A stretch of DNA of 64,000 nucleotides from Candidatus Obscuribacterales bacterium (lineage in GTDB: Bacteria; Cyanobacteriota; Vampirovibrionia; Obscuribacterales; Obscuribacteraceae), in contig JAKFVU010000036.1 in assembly GCA_021732025.1 (NCBI GenBank), forward strand, positions 62,001 through 126,000. Direction: 5' to 3'. A program made the position numbers and the translations under genes. The notes under the pieces were generated by a model. The model worked only from the letters and a program-made list of their open reading frames with translations, did not search any database and had not been told where the DNA came from. Shown here one piece after another: positions 24,216-32,667 of the stretch; positions within the stretch are counted from its first letter, which is position 1, and every line of letters starts with the position of its first letter.

Positions 24216-24654
24216 TGGTTTTCCTAATTCTTCATCAGCGGATGATTCTAAGAATGAGTCGGAGTTCTAGCCTTGGCTGAACAGATAGAAAGACTGATAG
24301 CCCCTGAGCTGATACCACTCGCGTAGGCAAGTTAGTTCAAAGGGCGTAATGCAGTAGTGGTTTCTGAATGGAAGAAGGTGGTGTTAGTTTTGTAGAAGCT
24401 AAGAAAAGGGAGAGATAACACTAGCTAAAACTGACAGGTCGTTTCTACTGCCTGAGAGGGTTTGCAGATGAGATTAGCGATCTTCTTGTAAACCTGGTTT
24501 ACTGATTACGTGAGCTGCGCTTTCTTGGCAACTAAGCGTGTTTCGGTCAGTCTATGGCAACTAAGGTTATTAGTTGGCTGTCAGGCCGAAGGTATAAGAA
24601 AGCTCTAGTTGGTAACATGCACGATTGTTTTGATATTCATCCGGAAATATACGG
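24216..24654. other. Intergenic region with direct and inverted repeats
   Basis: No gene. It contains the sequence TGGCAACTAAG twice (24526-24536 and 24555-24565), a perfect CAACTAA/TTAGTTG hairpin (24558-24576) and a GTAAAC/GTTTAC hairpin (24488-24502). It separates divergent htpX and the exported protein at 24655, so promoters and operators for both are expected here. Confidence 0.45.
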
Positions 24655-25455
24655 TTGCAAAGTTATAACTGTTTTTCTATCGCTTTCTCGTTTGTCCTTG
24701 CTGCTGCGCTGACACTCTTCTCTGTGCTTCCAGCTGTCTGCGCTGAGCAAGTCTTTAAGTTGACCCAGCAGAGCTGTACGCGCGGCAAGATGATTGTCTA
24801 TCTGACTCCCAAGGCTGTTTATGTCGATTGCGTTGCGCGCGGCTACTGCGTGGTGTGCAAAGCGCCTGACTGGAGAGTGACTATGTACTCCCCAAAGTCA
24901 AAGCGCTTTTATGAAGAATCTGCCGCCACCTGGAAGAACAGAAGCCAGGTCAATATTATGGACTTACTGGCCGCGCGCATGTCAGGAATGAAGGTGCAGA
25001 AAGTTCAGCAACAGTCATTCTTGAAGCACAAGGTAACTCTTATGCGCATGAAGCAAGACTTTGTCGCCCACCTGCGTGACTCGGGTGAGAGGCATTCGAC
25101 TGAGTATGGCACTTACTATATCTGTAACGACTTCAATCTTCCCAGCCAGTGCAGCGACTTTATGGTCTGGTTTTTCAAGTTGCCGCCAGTGGCTCCAGCT
25201 CAGGGAATACCACTGAGATTTATTCATGTTGATTTCGCTCAAAATACATACAACCGTCTCAACACGCTTTCAATCGAGAAAGTCGATTTTGATAGTAAGA
25301 AGCTCATAGTTCCAGCAGGATATGAGCGCACAAGTTCAGAGGCAATGATGCTGCTAGACAAATCTAACGAAGGTGCTCTAGAAGAACTTTGGGATGTTCG
25401 CACGCCATCTCTCAGGTCTGAAGATGGTAAGAGTGCGCCAGCCAAAAAGCCATAA
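24655..25455 (+). CDS. Exported protein, paralogue of the convergent gene at 25466
   Basis: A 266-residue protein with a signal peptide (about 1-30, ending LPAVCAEQ). The mature region has a WRVTMYSPKSKRFYE strand block and a C-terminal block AQGIPLRFIHVDF...KLIVPAGYERTSSEAMMLLD. Both blocks have counterparts in the protein encoded at 25466-26257. Four cysteines at about 62-71 region (CTRG, DCVARGYCVVC) could form disulfides. The family is unknown; the layout resembles periplasmic lipid-binding beta proteins only loosely. TTG 24655 is the likely start. It converges with its paralogue, 10 bases between stops. Confidence 0.7.
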   Translation: MQSYNCFSIAFSFVLAAALTLFSVLPAVCAEQVFKLTQQSCTRGKMIVYLTPKAVYVDCVARGYCVVCKAPDWRVTMYSPKSKRFYEESAATWKNRSQVNIMDLLAARMSGMKVQKVQQQSFLKHKVTLMRMKQDFVAHLRDSGERHSTEYGTYYICNDFNLPSQCSDFMVWFFKLPPVAPAQGIPLRFIHVDFAQNTYNRLNTLSIEKVDFDSKKLIVPAGYERTSSEAMMLLDKSNEGALEELWDVRTPSLRSEDGKSAPAKKP

Positions 25456-25465
25456 CTTTGAGCCT

Positions 25466-26257
25466 TTAATTGCCTGGCAGTAGTTGCAGAACGTCCGCAC
25501 TGGTGCCGTCTGTAAGCAGGTCTTCTTGAGCCTTCACTTGGGTGTATTTTTCAGGAATAGTGAATTCTTTGGCGCTCACTGTGCGTGACTTTACGCTCAG
25601 TAAGAGCAGCTCATTTTCTATTTTAGACTTGTTGTTTACGGTAATTAGTTGCAGGGGGATTCCCGCAGCCAGTGGAATAACATACATCTCTTGAATGTTT
25701 TGCACCACTGGTGGTGGAATGATAGTGGTGGGCTCAACCCAATAATCAGCAGAGTGCAGCAGCATCTTTTGCCAATTGCGGTCACCGGCTTTGAGTGCAG
25801 GTTCTCCGACCATCGAGATTTTATTTACGTTGCGCCCTTCAAGCGTAGTTTTTTCTGTGCTGCGGGGCTTGAGAATACTGGTATCACTTGTGCGGTAGAG
25901 GTTTACAGTCATAGCTGCACAAGCGCGAAAACGGCCTGGTGGAGCGATGAAATATTTGCGCTGAGCGGTATTGAGCACGGTCATGCGCCACAGCGGTGGC
26001 TTGGCCACGATGGCAATGTTTTTGCTATGCCAATTGAGGCGCAGACCGGCTTTTGATACCAGCAACTGACAGCTGCCCAGCACCTTGCTTTGTTGCTGAT
26101 AGACCATGGCCTGCTCGCTTTTCGCGGACAGTCTGTCAGTTTGAGCCGCTTTTGTATTTGACTTTTCTTTGCTGAGTGCGACTATTGGATCACTCAAACT
26201 CAGAGTTGTAGTCAGTATCAATGACGATATCATCAGGGTTTGCAGTTGCCGGGTCAT
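25466..26257 (-). CDS. Exported protein, paralogue of the gene at 24655
   Basis: A 263-residue protein with an N-terminal signal peptide (about 1-28, LTTTLSLSDPIVAL). The body shares with the 24655 product the order: Cys-containing strand, KPPLWRMTVLNTAQRKYF, a middle region on treatment of a ligand or partner, AAGIPLQLITVN, and a closing KEFTIPEKYTQVKAQEDLLTD. Identity is low but the order is conserved, so an old duplication followed by inversion is likely. ATG 26257 with a GAGG site is preferred to TTG 26269. Function unknown; envelope location inferred. Confidence 0.7.
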   Translation of the reverse strand: MTRQLQTLMISSLILTTTLSLSDPIVALSKEKSNTKAAQTDRLSAKSEQAMVYQQQSKVLGSCQLLVSKAGLRLNWHSKNIAIVAKPPLWRMTVLNTAQRKYFIAPPGRFRACAAMTVNLYRTSDTSILKPRSTEKTTLEGRNVNKISMVGEPALKAGDRNWQKMLLHSADYWVEPTTIIPPPVVQNIQEMYVIPLAAGIPLQLITVNNKSKIENELLLLSVKSRTVSAKEFTIPEKYTQVKAQEDLLTDGTSADVLQLLPGN

Positions 26258-26469
26258 GGTGTTCCTCAACTTTGCTGCTAGAGCTTACTTACCCATTGCT
26301 GCGGCTTCTCAACTGCACAGAGCCCATGCATGCGCGATCACTAAATCTCAATCGGTTGTTAGCTTATGTGGCTTTTCTACTACTTCATGAAGTTAGTGTG
26401 AGCAAAAAACAGTGGAGAATAAGCCCGAAGGCCTGTTCCCCACTGTCTGAATTGAAACCGATTCAGCTG

Positions 26470-27429
26470 CTACTGGGCACCGTACTCGTCGCAGGCAGCG
26501 ATGAGTGCGCTACGAATGCCCGGTTCAGACATCGAGTGACCAGCATCACCGACGACCACAAACTTGGCTTCAGGGAAGGCCTGATGCAGTTCGTAAGCCG
26601 TGGTGATCGGGCAGACCATGTCGTAGCGACCCTGAACGATGGTGGTTGGAATGTGTCGAATGCGGCCGATATCATCGAGCAGCTGCGAGTCAGAGCGCAA
26701 GAAGCAGCCGTTGATGAAGTAGTGGCACTCGATGCGGGCGAAAGCCGTGGCGAAGGTCTCGTCGCCGTTGCGTGCGATCAACTCGTGATCGATGTGCAAC
26801 TTCGACGAACAACCTTCCCACTTGCTCCAGGCCTGGGCAGCGGCGGTGCGAACGTCGATGTCCTTGCTGGTCAAACGCTTGTAGTAAGCCTTGACCATGT
26901 TGCGCCGCTCCTTGACCGGAATCTGCTCCAGATACTCCTGCCAGTAATCGGGAAAGATCTCGCTGGCGCCGAACTGGTAGAGCCAATCGAGTTCTTTCTT
27001 GCGACCGAGGAAGATACCCCGCAGCACAAGCTCGCTGACACGCTCTGGATGGGTCTCAGCGTAGGTGATGGCCAGAGTGCTGCCCCACGAGCCGCCAAAG
27101 ACCGTCCAGCGGTCGATGCCGAAGTGTTGACGCAAGGCCTCGATGTCGCTCACCAGGTCCCAGGTGGTGTTGTTCTCGAGCGAAGCGAATGGCACGCTTT
27201 TGCCACAGCCGCGCTGGTCGAACATGATGATGCGGTAGACGGCCGGGTCGAAGAGCCGACGATAGTTCGGTTGCGTACCGCCGCCGGGGCCGCCGTGCAG
27301 CAACACCACCGGCTTGCCGACAGGGTTGCCCGACTCTTCGAAGTAGATCTTGTGGCCACCCGAAACAGCGAGCAGGCCGGTGCAGAACGGTTCGATTTCA
27401 GGATAGTAGTTCTTGTTGTTGTCAGTCAT
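26470..27429 (-). CDS. pip: Prolyl iminopeptidase (S33)
   Basis: Releases N-terminal proline from peptides. HGGPGGG (45-51) is the oxyanion loop, DQRGCGKS is the family signature, GGSWGS carries the nucleophile S114, and the Asp (GRYDMV) and His (GDAGHSMSEPG) complete the triad. The 319-residue length is normal. ATG 27429 follows AAGGAA. It lies 19 bases downstream of the S15-type hydrolase and is co-transcribed with it; both act on proline-containing peptides in their families. Cytoplasmic, codon use C/G-ending. Confidence 0.94.
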   Translation of the reverse strand: MTDNNKNYYPEIEPFCTGLLAVSGGHKIYFEESGNPVGKPVVLLHGGPGGGTQPNYRRLFDPAVYRIIMFDQRGCGKSVPFASLENNTTWDLVSDIEALRQHFGIDRWTVFGGSWGSTLAITYAETHPERVSELVLRGIFLGRKKELDWLYQFGASEIFPDYWQEYLEQIPVKERRNMVKAYYKRLTSKDIDVRTAAAQAWSKWEGCSSKLHIDHELIARNGDETFATAFARIECHYFINGCFLRSDSQLLDDIGRIRHIPTTIVQGRYDMVCPITTAYELHQAFPEAKFVVVGDAGHSMSEPGIRSALIAACDEYGAQ

Positions 27430-27448
27430 GATAGATTCCTTGGTTTTG

Positions 27449-29554
27449 TTATTGAAACTGCCTGGCGACGGTCTCAACGAAACGACGTTGTCTGACCACA
27501 CGTCCGTTCTGGCTGAACATGGTGCGGGTGACACTGATGTAGAAATTGTCTTGGTCCGATTGCACAAGAATGCGAGTGCGCAAGCGCAGATGCTTTCCTT
27601 GTGAAACCATGGTGGTCTCTGCGACGCCGAGATACTTTGAGCAAGCGGGATTGGCCGCATTCGTGCTCCAAGTATTGTTGGTCTCAACGACGAACGTGCG
27701 CTTTACTCCGCCCTCTTTGCTCTTGTCGATGACGTAAGCGCTGCGGGCTTTGATGGTGTGAGACTGCTCACCAGTGCGGCGGTTGACGCGGTTGAACGTC
27801 TCGCTGTCGGGCTTGCCGTCATGCTTGTAAGCCGGATGGTCAATACTCCAGCTGTCTGGCGAGTCTTGCTTCTTGGCCAACTTCGGCAGATCGCGTACTT
27901 TGCGTACATTGACGGGCACCGTTGGCAGTGTCAGTGCTGCACTGCTTCCATCGGCAAGTACTGTCGAAACCATTGCATCGGGCGAGGGCCACGACATCGG
28001 AAACTGAGCATTGGCAATGGCTAGGCGCACTTTGTGGCCCTTGGCGAAAGTCCAAGTAGTAAACTGCAAATCAACTGCCAGCTCATAGACTTCGTCGACA
28101 CCTGGCAGAGTGGGAGCCAAGCTGTTAGCGCGGTGAGCGGGATTTGCCAGAGCACCAGTAATGAGGGCAACACTGCCGTCGGGAGCAACATCTTCAAGGC
28201 GGACAGACCATTTTGCCTTTGCCGATGTCGAGCTGACGGATACCTTCAACTTGGGCGTGCCCATGATTTGCAGTGTTTCGGTAATCACCTCACTGTCAAA
28301 CACCAGTGACTGAGCGTCATCTGCCGCCATATCACCAGTCTTGTTTCCCCACCACGTGCCAGCAGCGGTGCCAGCAAAAGGGTGATAGTTGAGTTTCAGA
28401 CCAGCAGACGTAGATGCAGATGCAGACGCAGATCCAGAATTTCTCGGCAACTTGGCGCGACTGCGACGCAGTTTGCCCGTGTTGCTGAGGAAGAGTTTGA
28501 GGTCTTTGCCGCCTTGAGCAGGGAGAGTGTCTTTGCGCCAGTATCCAGGCACCGTCTCGATTTCGAGGTCGGGCTTGTGGCCATGGCGGATGAACACCAT
28601 CAATTCCTTTTGGGGGTCCTTTTTTGGATTCTTCTTGGCGCTCAACTTCTTGGCAGATTCTGGCCGCAGGTAGCGATTGAACCAGTCAGAGAGAGCGATT
28701 TGCCACTCGTAGTTCGGACCTGGTTGGCCTTCGTCGGGGCAAGAGTGCTCCCAGGGGCCGATATCGCAGCGCACCGGAACATCGAGCTGTTGAAACATAC
28801 GAGCGGTGGCTGAGCGATAGCCGTCCAGCAGGCCACCAATCAGATAGACCGGAATGTCAATCTGGCCGGGGTTTTCGCGCAGTGACTTCTTGCGCCAGAA
28901 CTCTCCATCGAGCTGATTGTTCAGGTAAGTGAACAGCCAGGGGCGATGGTTGAAGCGCTGAGCGAAGTAGTCGTCATCGAGCTTGTAGTCTGGGGTGCGG
29001 GGCAGACCAAGTTCATGGCAAATGTACAGGTGATAGGGGTCGAGATGCAGATTGCCGTCGATGTAATGCAAATCGTCTTGGTACAAATCATCAGAAGCAT
29101 GCACCGCATGAATGGCTTTGAGAGCCGGCGGACGGCGCATCGCCATTTGAATTGAGTTGAAGCCGCTCCAAGAAACTCCCAGCATGCCGACATTGCCGTT
29201 TGCAGGTGCACGGGCCGCCAGTTGCTTGATGATCTCTTCGCAATCGCTCATTTCGATGTCAGAATATTCGCGCTCGGGAATGTGTCCTTCAGATGCTCCA
29301 GTGCCGCGGATATCAACTTTGACAGTGATGAATCCGAGTTGGGCTTGGTAGCTGAAAAAGGGGTGGTCAACGACATAGAAGGTGTCGTCTTTGCGGTAAG
29401 GCAAGTATTCGAGCAAAACTGGAAAAGTCTCGCCTTTGCGCCGTGCCTTGGGAATGTAAGAAGTGGCAGCCAGTCGAACACCATCCGGCATCAGCAACCA
29501 ACTCTTCTCAACAGAAAACTTGTAGCGCTTGGCGCTTGAAACATTGGTATTCAT
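27449..29554 (-). CDS. CocE/NonD-type hydrolase (S15 X-Pro dipeptidyl-peptidase family)
   Basis: A 701-residue alpha/beta hydrolase. The nucleophile is S128 in GVSWSGF, the oxyanion region is LEYLPYRKDD, and DIRGTGASEG is characteristic of the S15/CocE group. The helical cap follows at about 150-240, and the C-terminal jelly-roll domain (about 400-560) has the order found in this family. A further extension of about 100 residues ends the protein. Substrate may be X-Pro peptides or esters; the neighbour pip favours peptides. No signal peptide. A perfect inverted repeat at 29583 precedes the gene. Confidence 0.88.
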   Translation of the reverse strand: MNTNVSSAKRYKFSVEKSWLLMPDGVRLAATSYIPKARRKGETFPVLLEYLPYRKDDTFYVVDHPFFSYQAQLGFITVKVDIRGTGASEGHIPEREYSDIEMSDCEEIIKQLAARAPANGNVGMLGVSWSGFNSIQMAMRRPPALKAIHAVHASDDLYQDDLHYIDGNLHLDPYHLYICHELGLPRTPDYKLDDDYFAQRFNHRPWLFTYLNNQLDGEFWRKKSLRENPGQIDIPVYLIGGLLDGYRSATARMFQQLDVPVRCDIGPWEHSCPDEGQPGPNYEWQIALSDWFNRYLRPESAKKLSAKKNPKKDPQKELMVFIRHGHKPDLEIETVPGYWRKDTLPAQGGKDLKLFLSNTGKLRRSRAKLPRNSGSASASASTSAGLKLNYHPFAGTAAGTWWGNKTGDMAADDAQSLVFDSEVITETLQIMGTPKLKVSVSSTSAKAKWSVRLEDVAPDGSVALITGALANPAHRANSLAPTLPGVDEVYELAVDLQFTTWTFAKGHKVRLAIANAQFPMSWPSPDAMVSTVLADGSSAALTLPTVPVNVRKVRDLPKLAKKQDSPDSWSIDHPAYKHDGKPDSETFNRVNRRTGEQSHTIKARSAYVIDKSKEGGVKRTFVVETNNTWSTNAANPACSKYLGVAETTMVSQGKHLRLRTRILVQSDQDNFYISVTRTMFSQNGRVVRQRRFVETVARQFQ

Positions 29555-29582
29555 AATTTTGTTTCGGTACGTGTTACTCCAA

Positions 29583-29597
29583 CTGACCGCGGGTCAG
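29583..29597. promoter_or_regulatory. Inverted repeat upstream of the S15-type hydrolase
   Basis: CTGACC-GCG-GGTCAG is perfect over 6 bp on each side and lies 29 bases before the start codon of the minus-strand gene. This position is usual for a repressor site; the cognate regulator is unknown. Confidence 0.4.
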
Positions 29598-30040
29598 AAG
29601 AAATAGTTAGGTATGGGCAGATAGGATAGTTGTTGGCTTTGTGGCCTGAAATCAAAGAGAAGTTATGTATGCCTTGAGAACCTAAATGAACCACTAGTAC
29701 TTAATCAAGAGACAGGTAAGACTAGTGAGTTCTATATTATTTCTGTGAAGCTCCATGATTGACGCAAGCTTGCGGAGCACCTGGCAACCCGGTTGCAATA
29801 AATTAGCGCATTACCTGTATGCTTGAGGGTAATCAAGATATCTTTTGCCTAGTCAGATCGTGGAAACTCAGCGCGTTACTTTTAAATTACTCACGCAAAT
29901 AAAACCTTCCTTCTACAACTCAAACACTCTAAGCGCTCTCATCACTGTTAAACACTTTGCTCCCTGCACACCTAGTGCATTGCTCTGAGCTGTCTGTGTC
30001 TAAAGTGATGTTGCAGTGCCAGTTTGTAGCATAACCATAA
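29598..30040. other. Intergenic region between divergent genes
   Basis: No gene found. It holds a 10-bp palindrome GCAAGCTTGC (29764-29773) within a GCTCC...GGAGC stem and a GCAACC/GGTTGC hairpin nearby. Promoters for the divergent hydrolase and SDR fusion genes should be here, but no consensus boxes stand out. Confidence 0.4.
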
Positions 30041-30052
30041 ATGGGAACCCAT

Positions 30053-31795
30053 ATGACTCTCAAGAACAAAGTAATGTTCATCACCGGTGCCTCGCGTGGC
30101 ATTGGTCTGGCCATCGCTCTCAAAGCCGCCAAAGACGGCGCACGTATTGTCATTGCGGCAAAGACTGCAGCTGCCAATGACAGACTTCCTGGCACCATTT
30201 ACAGTGCCGCTGATGAAATCAAAGCTGCTGGTGGCGAAGCCCTTGCTATTCAATGCGATGTGCGCGATGAAGAGCAAATCAAAGCAGCGATTGCCAAAGC
30301 CGTCGAAACCTTTGGTGGCATTGATATCGTCGTCAACAACGCCGGCGCCATTCAGCTCACCAACACCGAACAGACCGAGATGAAGCGTTTCGACTTGATG
30401 CAGTCGGTCAACGCTCGTGCTGTCTTCATGGTGGTCAAACACGCTCTCCCTCACTTGAAGAAGAGCACCAACGCGCATGTGCTCAATCTCTCGCCGCCAC
30501 TCAATCTGGACCCCGATTGGTTGGCCCCGCACTTGGCCTACACTCTCTCTAAGTACGGCATGAGCCTCTGCACCCTGGGTCAAGCGGCCGAGCTGAAGAA
30601 GTTTGGCATCGCTGTCAATTCGCTCTGGCCCGAGACGGCCATTGATACATCGGCCATTCGCAATTTGCTCGGTGGCAATGAATCGGTGCAAGCTTCTCGC
30701 AAACCCGAGATCGTAGCTGACGCTGCCTACTGGATTTTCAACCAGCCCTCGGCCACTTGCAGCGGCAATTTCTTCATCGACTCGGCCGTGCTCACTGCCG
30801 CTGGTGAAACAGATTTGAGCAAGTATGCAGTTGATCCGAAGGCGACTCTGCTCCCCGACTTCTTCCTCGGCAAGCCGCCCAAGAATTTGCCGAAAGTGAA
30901 AGCGACGGAACCTGCGGCCAAAGCTGACACAGCCGTTGCAGGAGCTGGTCAATCGGCTACTGCCCTCAAGGCGGAACCTGTTGTGGCTGTCGCTGCTCCT
31001 AAGTACTCGTCGTTCACGGTCACTGCAACGGAGCAGGTGGCCACACTCGTCTTCACCAACCCTAAGCGCTCTAACGCCATGGGAGAGGCCTTCTGGACTG
31101 AGTTTCCGCAGGCTATCAAAGAGCTTGCCGCCCAGGGCAATACTCGTGCGTTGGTGATTTACGGTGAAGGCGACCACTTCTCGGCGGGCATCGACTTGGC
31201 TATGTTCCAGAGCCCAACTCTGGCTCCGGCCTTGGCGAACTTGCACACCACTGAAGGAAAAGACCATCTGCTGCATGTGATCACCCGCATGCAAGATGCT
31301 TTCACTGCCATCGAGAAGGCCCCCTTCCCGGTGATTGCCGCCATCCATGGTGTCTGTCTCGGTGCTGGTTTGGATCTCGCTGCTGCTTGCGATTTTCGCT
31401 ACGCCAGCAGCTCGGCGACTTTCGCCATCGAAGAAATCAATCTCGGTATCATGGCTGACTTGGGCAGCTTGCAGCGCTTGCCGCTGATTATGCCCGCTGG
31501 TTTGGTGCGCGAGATGGCCTTCACCGGTATGCGCATTGCCAGCGATCGGGCTTTGTCTTCAGGCCTGGTCAATGCAGTTTATCCGCTCAAGGATGACCTG
31601 CTCAAGTTCGTTATGCAAACAGCTCAGGTGATGGCGAGCAAGTCTGTCAAGGCCGCTTCTGCTACCAAGCAGTCGCTCAACTATGGTATCGACCATGGTG
31701 TCTTCGAGGCGCTTCACCTGACGGCTAAGTTGCAGACTCGCGTGATCGACCCGGTGGAAATCGTGGCCAACATCAAGAAGCTGAAGAAGGGCTAA
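30053..31795 (+). CDS. SDR oxidoreductase fused to a dienoyl-CoA isomerase-like hydratase
   Basis: Two enzymes in one 580-residue chain. Residues 1-280 are a short-chain dehydrogenase of the HSDL2-like type: TGASRGIG (11-18), NNAG and the catalytic YTLSKYG. A Pro/Ala/Lys-rich linker (about 285-315) joins an enoyl-CoA hydratase/isomerase domain (about 316-575). GDHFSAGIDL is the oxyanion loop, and IEEINLGIMADLGSLQRLP carries the acidic residues of delta3,5-delta2,4-dienoyl-CoA isomerase. The likely role is in oxidation of unsaturated fatty acids or a related CoA ester pathway. The start is ATG 30053 (GGGAA); ATG 30041 is less likely. Confidence 0.88.
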   Translation: MTLKNKVMFITGASRGIGLAIALKAAKDGARIVIAAKTAAANDRLPGTIYSAADEIKAAGGEALAIQCDVRDEEQIKAAIAKAVETFGGIDIVVNNAGAIQLTNTEQTEMKRFDLMQSVNARAVFMVVKHALPHLKKSTNAHVLNLSPPLNLDPDWLAPHLAYTLSKYGMSLCTLGQAAELKKFGIAVNSLWPETAIDTSAIRNLLGGNESVQASRKPEIVADAAYWIFNQPSATCSGNFFIDSAVLTAAGETDLSKYAVDPKATLLPDFFLGKPPKNLPKVKATEPAAKADTAVAGAGQSATALKAEPVVAVAAPKYSSFTVTATEQVATLVFTNPKRSNAMGEAFWTEFPQAIKELAAQGNTRALVIYGEGDHFSAGIDLAMFQSPTLAPALANLHTTEGKDHLLHVITRMQDAFTAIEKAPFPVIAAIHGVCLGAGLDLAAACDFRYASSSATFAIEEINLGIMADLGSLQRLPLIMPAGLVREMAFTGMRIASDRALSSGLVNAVYPLKDDLLKFVMQTAQVMASKSVKAASATKQSLNYGIDHGVFEALHLTAKLQTRVIDPVEIVANIKKLKKG

Positions 31796-31822
31796 GTGGT
31801 CGAACAATAGTTTTAGAACTTG

Positions 31823-31870
31823 AAGGAAGAGTGTGGCCAAAAGCTGCACTCTTCCTTTCTTTTTCTTTTT
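31823..31870 (+). terminator. Terminator after the SDR fusion gene
   Basis: A 15-bp stem (31823-31837 with 31843-31857) with two G-U pairs valid only on the plus strand, followed by a long T-rich tract. Confidence 0.85.
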
Positions 31871-32014
31871 TTGGGTTTAGTATTAGACCAGTCGGTTATT
31901 TGTGATAAGTCGGTTAATAAGCATTGTTAGAACTAAGAACAACCCAAAGTCGAATTGCGCTGATAGTCTAGATACAAAGGCGTTCCGCTTATTCTTTTCT
32001 GCCAGGGTGTTTGA

Positions 32015-32416
32015 ATGCAACAACCACAGGTCTGTATTTTCTGCGGTAGGAGCGGCCTTGCGGGTTACTCTTCGAACCATGGTTTAAGCCCGCATGCTTG
32101 CAGTGAGTGTGTAGATCGGCACAATCAGAAGATGCTCGAAAATGAATGGTTCAAGGATGAACACGAACTTAAATTGGTGATCTTACAAGTACTTTTCAGG
32201 GCTCGAAATCGAGGCAATGGTAGAGGCTGCAGCTTTGCTCTGGTCTCTGATTGCGTTAGACTTGAAGGAATTTTCGATATCCGTCCGGCTCTTTCTTGGC
32301 TGCGTCGCAACAAAGACGTTGAAGTTGAACAGGGAAAATTCTTTATCACTGAGCAAGGAGCTGCTTACTTGCTTGAGCAAATCCCTGCGCTACAGAAACC
32401 TTTTGATGAGGAATGA
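32015..32416 (+). CDS. Hypothetical protein with CxxC zinc-finger and winged-helix-like part
   Basis: A 133-residue protein. CIFCGRSG (7-14) and CSEC (29-32) form a probable treble-clef zinc site. The rest (about 48-125) looks like a winged helix: LKLVILQVLFRARNR, then a helix with RPALSWLRRNKDVEV and the wing strand KFFITEQGAAYLLEQ. Together they suggest nucleic-acid binding, perhaps transcriptional control. No signal peptide. It stands upstream of the kinases but has no overlap with them. Confidence 0.65.
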   Translation: MQQPQVCIFCGRSGLAGYSSNHGLSPHACSECVDRHNQKMLENEWFKDEHELKLVILQVLFRARNRGNGRGCSFALVSDCVRLEGIFDIRPALSWLRRNKDVEVEQGKFFITEQGAAYLLEQIPALQKPFDEE

Positions 32417-32438
32417 ATATTTGCAATCCGAGGAAACT

Positions 32439-32519
32439 ATGAACCAACACGATTGGCGGCGCAAAGAGCCATACGTTCTAAAGACCGGCAAGAAATACTT
32501 ATCACTGGCTTTACTTTGA
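32439..32519 (+). CDS. Possible 26-residue small protein
   Basis: ATG 32439 follows a GAGG site with 5-base spacing, 20 bases after the stop of the zinc-finger gene. The peptide (MNQHDWRRKEPYVLK...) is strongly basic and ends with a short hydrophobic tail. It could be a translated small protein or chance; there is no comparative evidence. Confidence 0.3.
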   Translation: MNQHDWRRKEPYVLKTGKKYLSLALL

Positions 32520-32610
32520 AATGCTTATGAAGGAGCCTTTCCCCGAACACGATTTGACCGATTAGATTCTAACCGTTCAATTACTTCACTCCGTATTTTC
32601 TGCACAACGA

Positions 32611-32616
32611 TATACT
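32611..32616 (+). promoter_or_regulatory. -10 element of kinase gene 1 (TATACT)
   Basis: TATACT precedes kinase 1 by 52 bases and the same block (CGATATACT then GGGGATGTCAGAAG) recurs before kinase 2. The -35 region is poor here. The duplicated block shows the promoter was copied with the gene. Confidence 0.4.
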
Positions 32617-32667
32617 TAGTCTAGGCAAGCGCTTCGTTAGACCCACGGGGATGTCAGAAGTAAACCA

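Noticed and set aside
26221..27495. A 424-codon plus-strand frame opposite prolyl iminopeptidase
   Set aside because: The opposite strand has a full catalytic triad and start site.
29972..31348. A 458-codon antisense frame across the SDR fusion gene
   Set aside because: Same cause; the plus-strand frame carries complete SDR and hydratase motifs.
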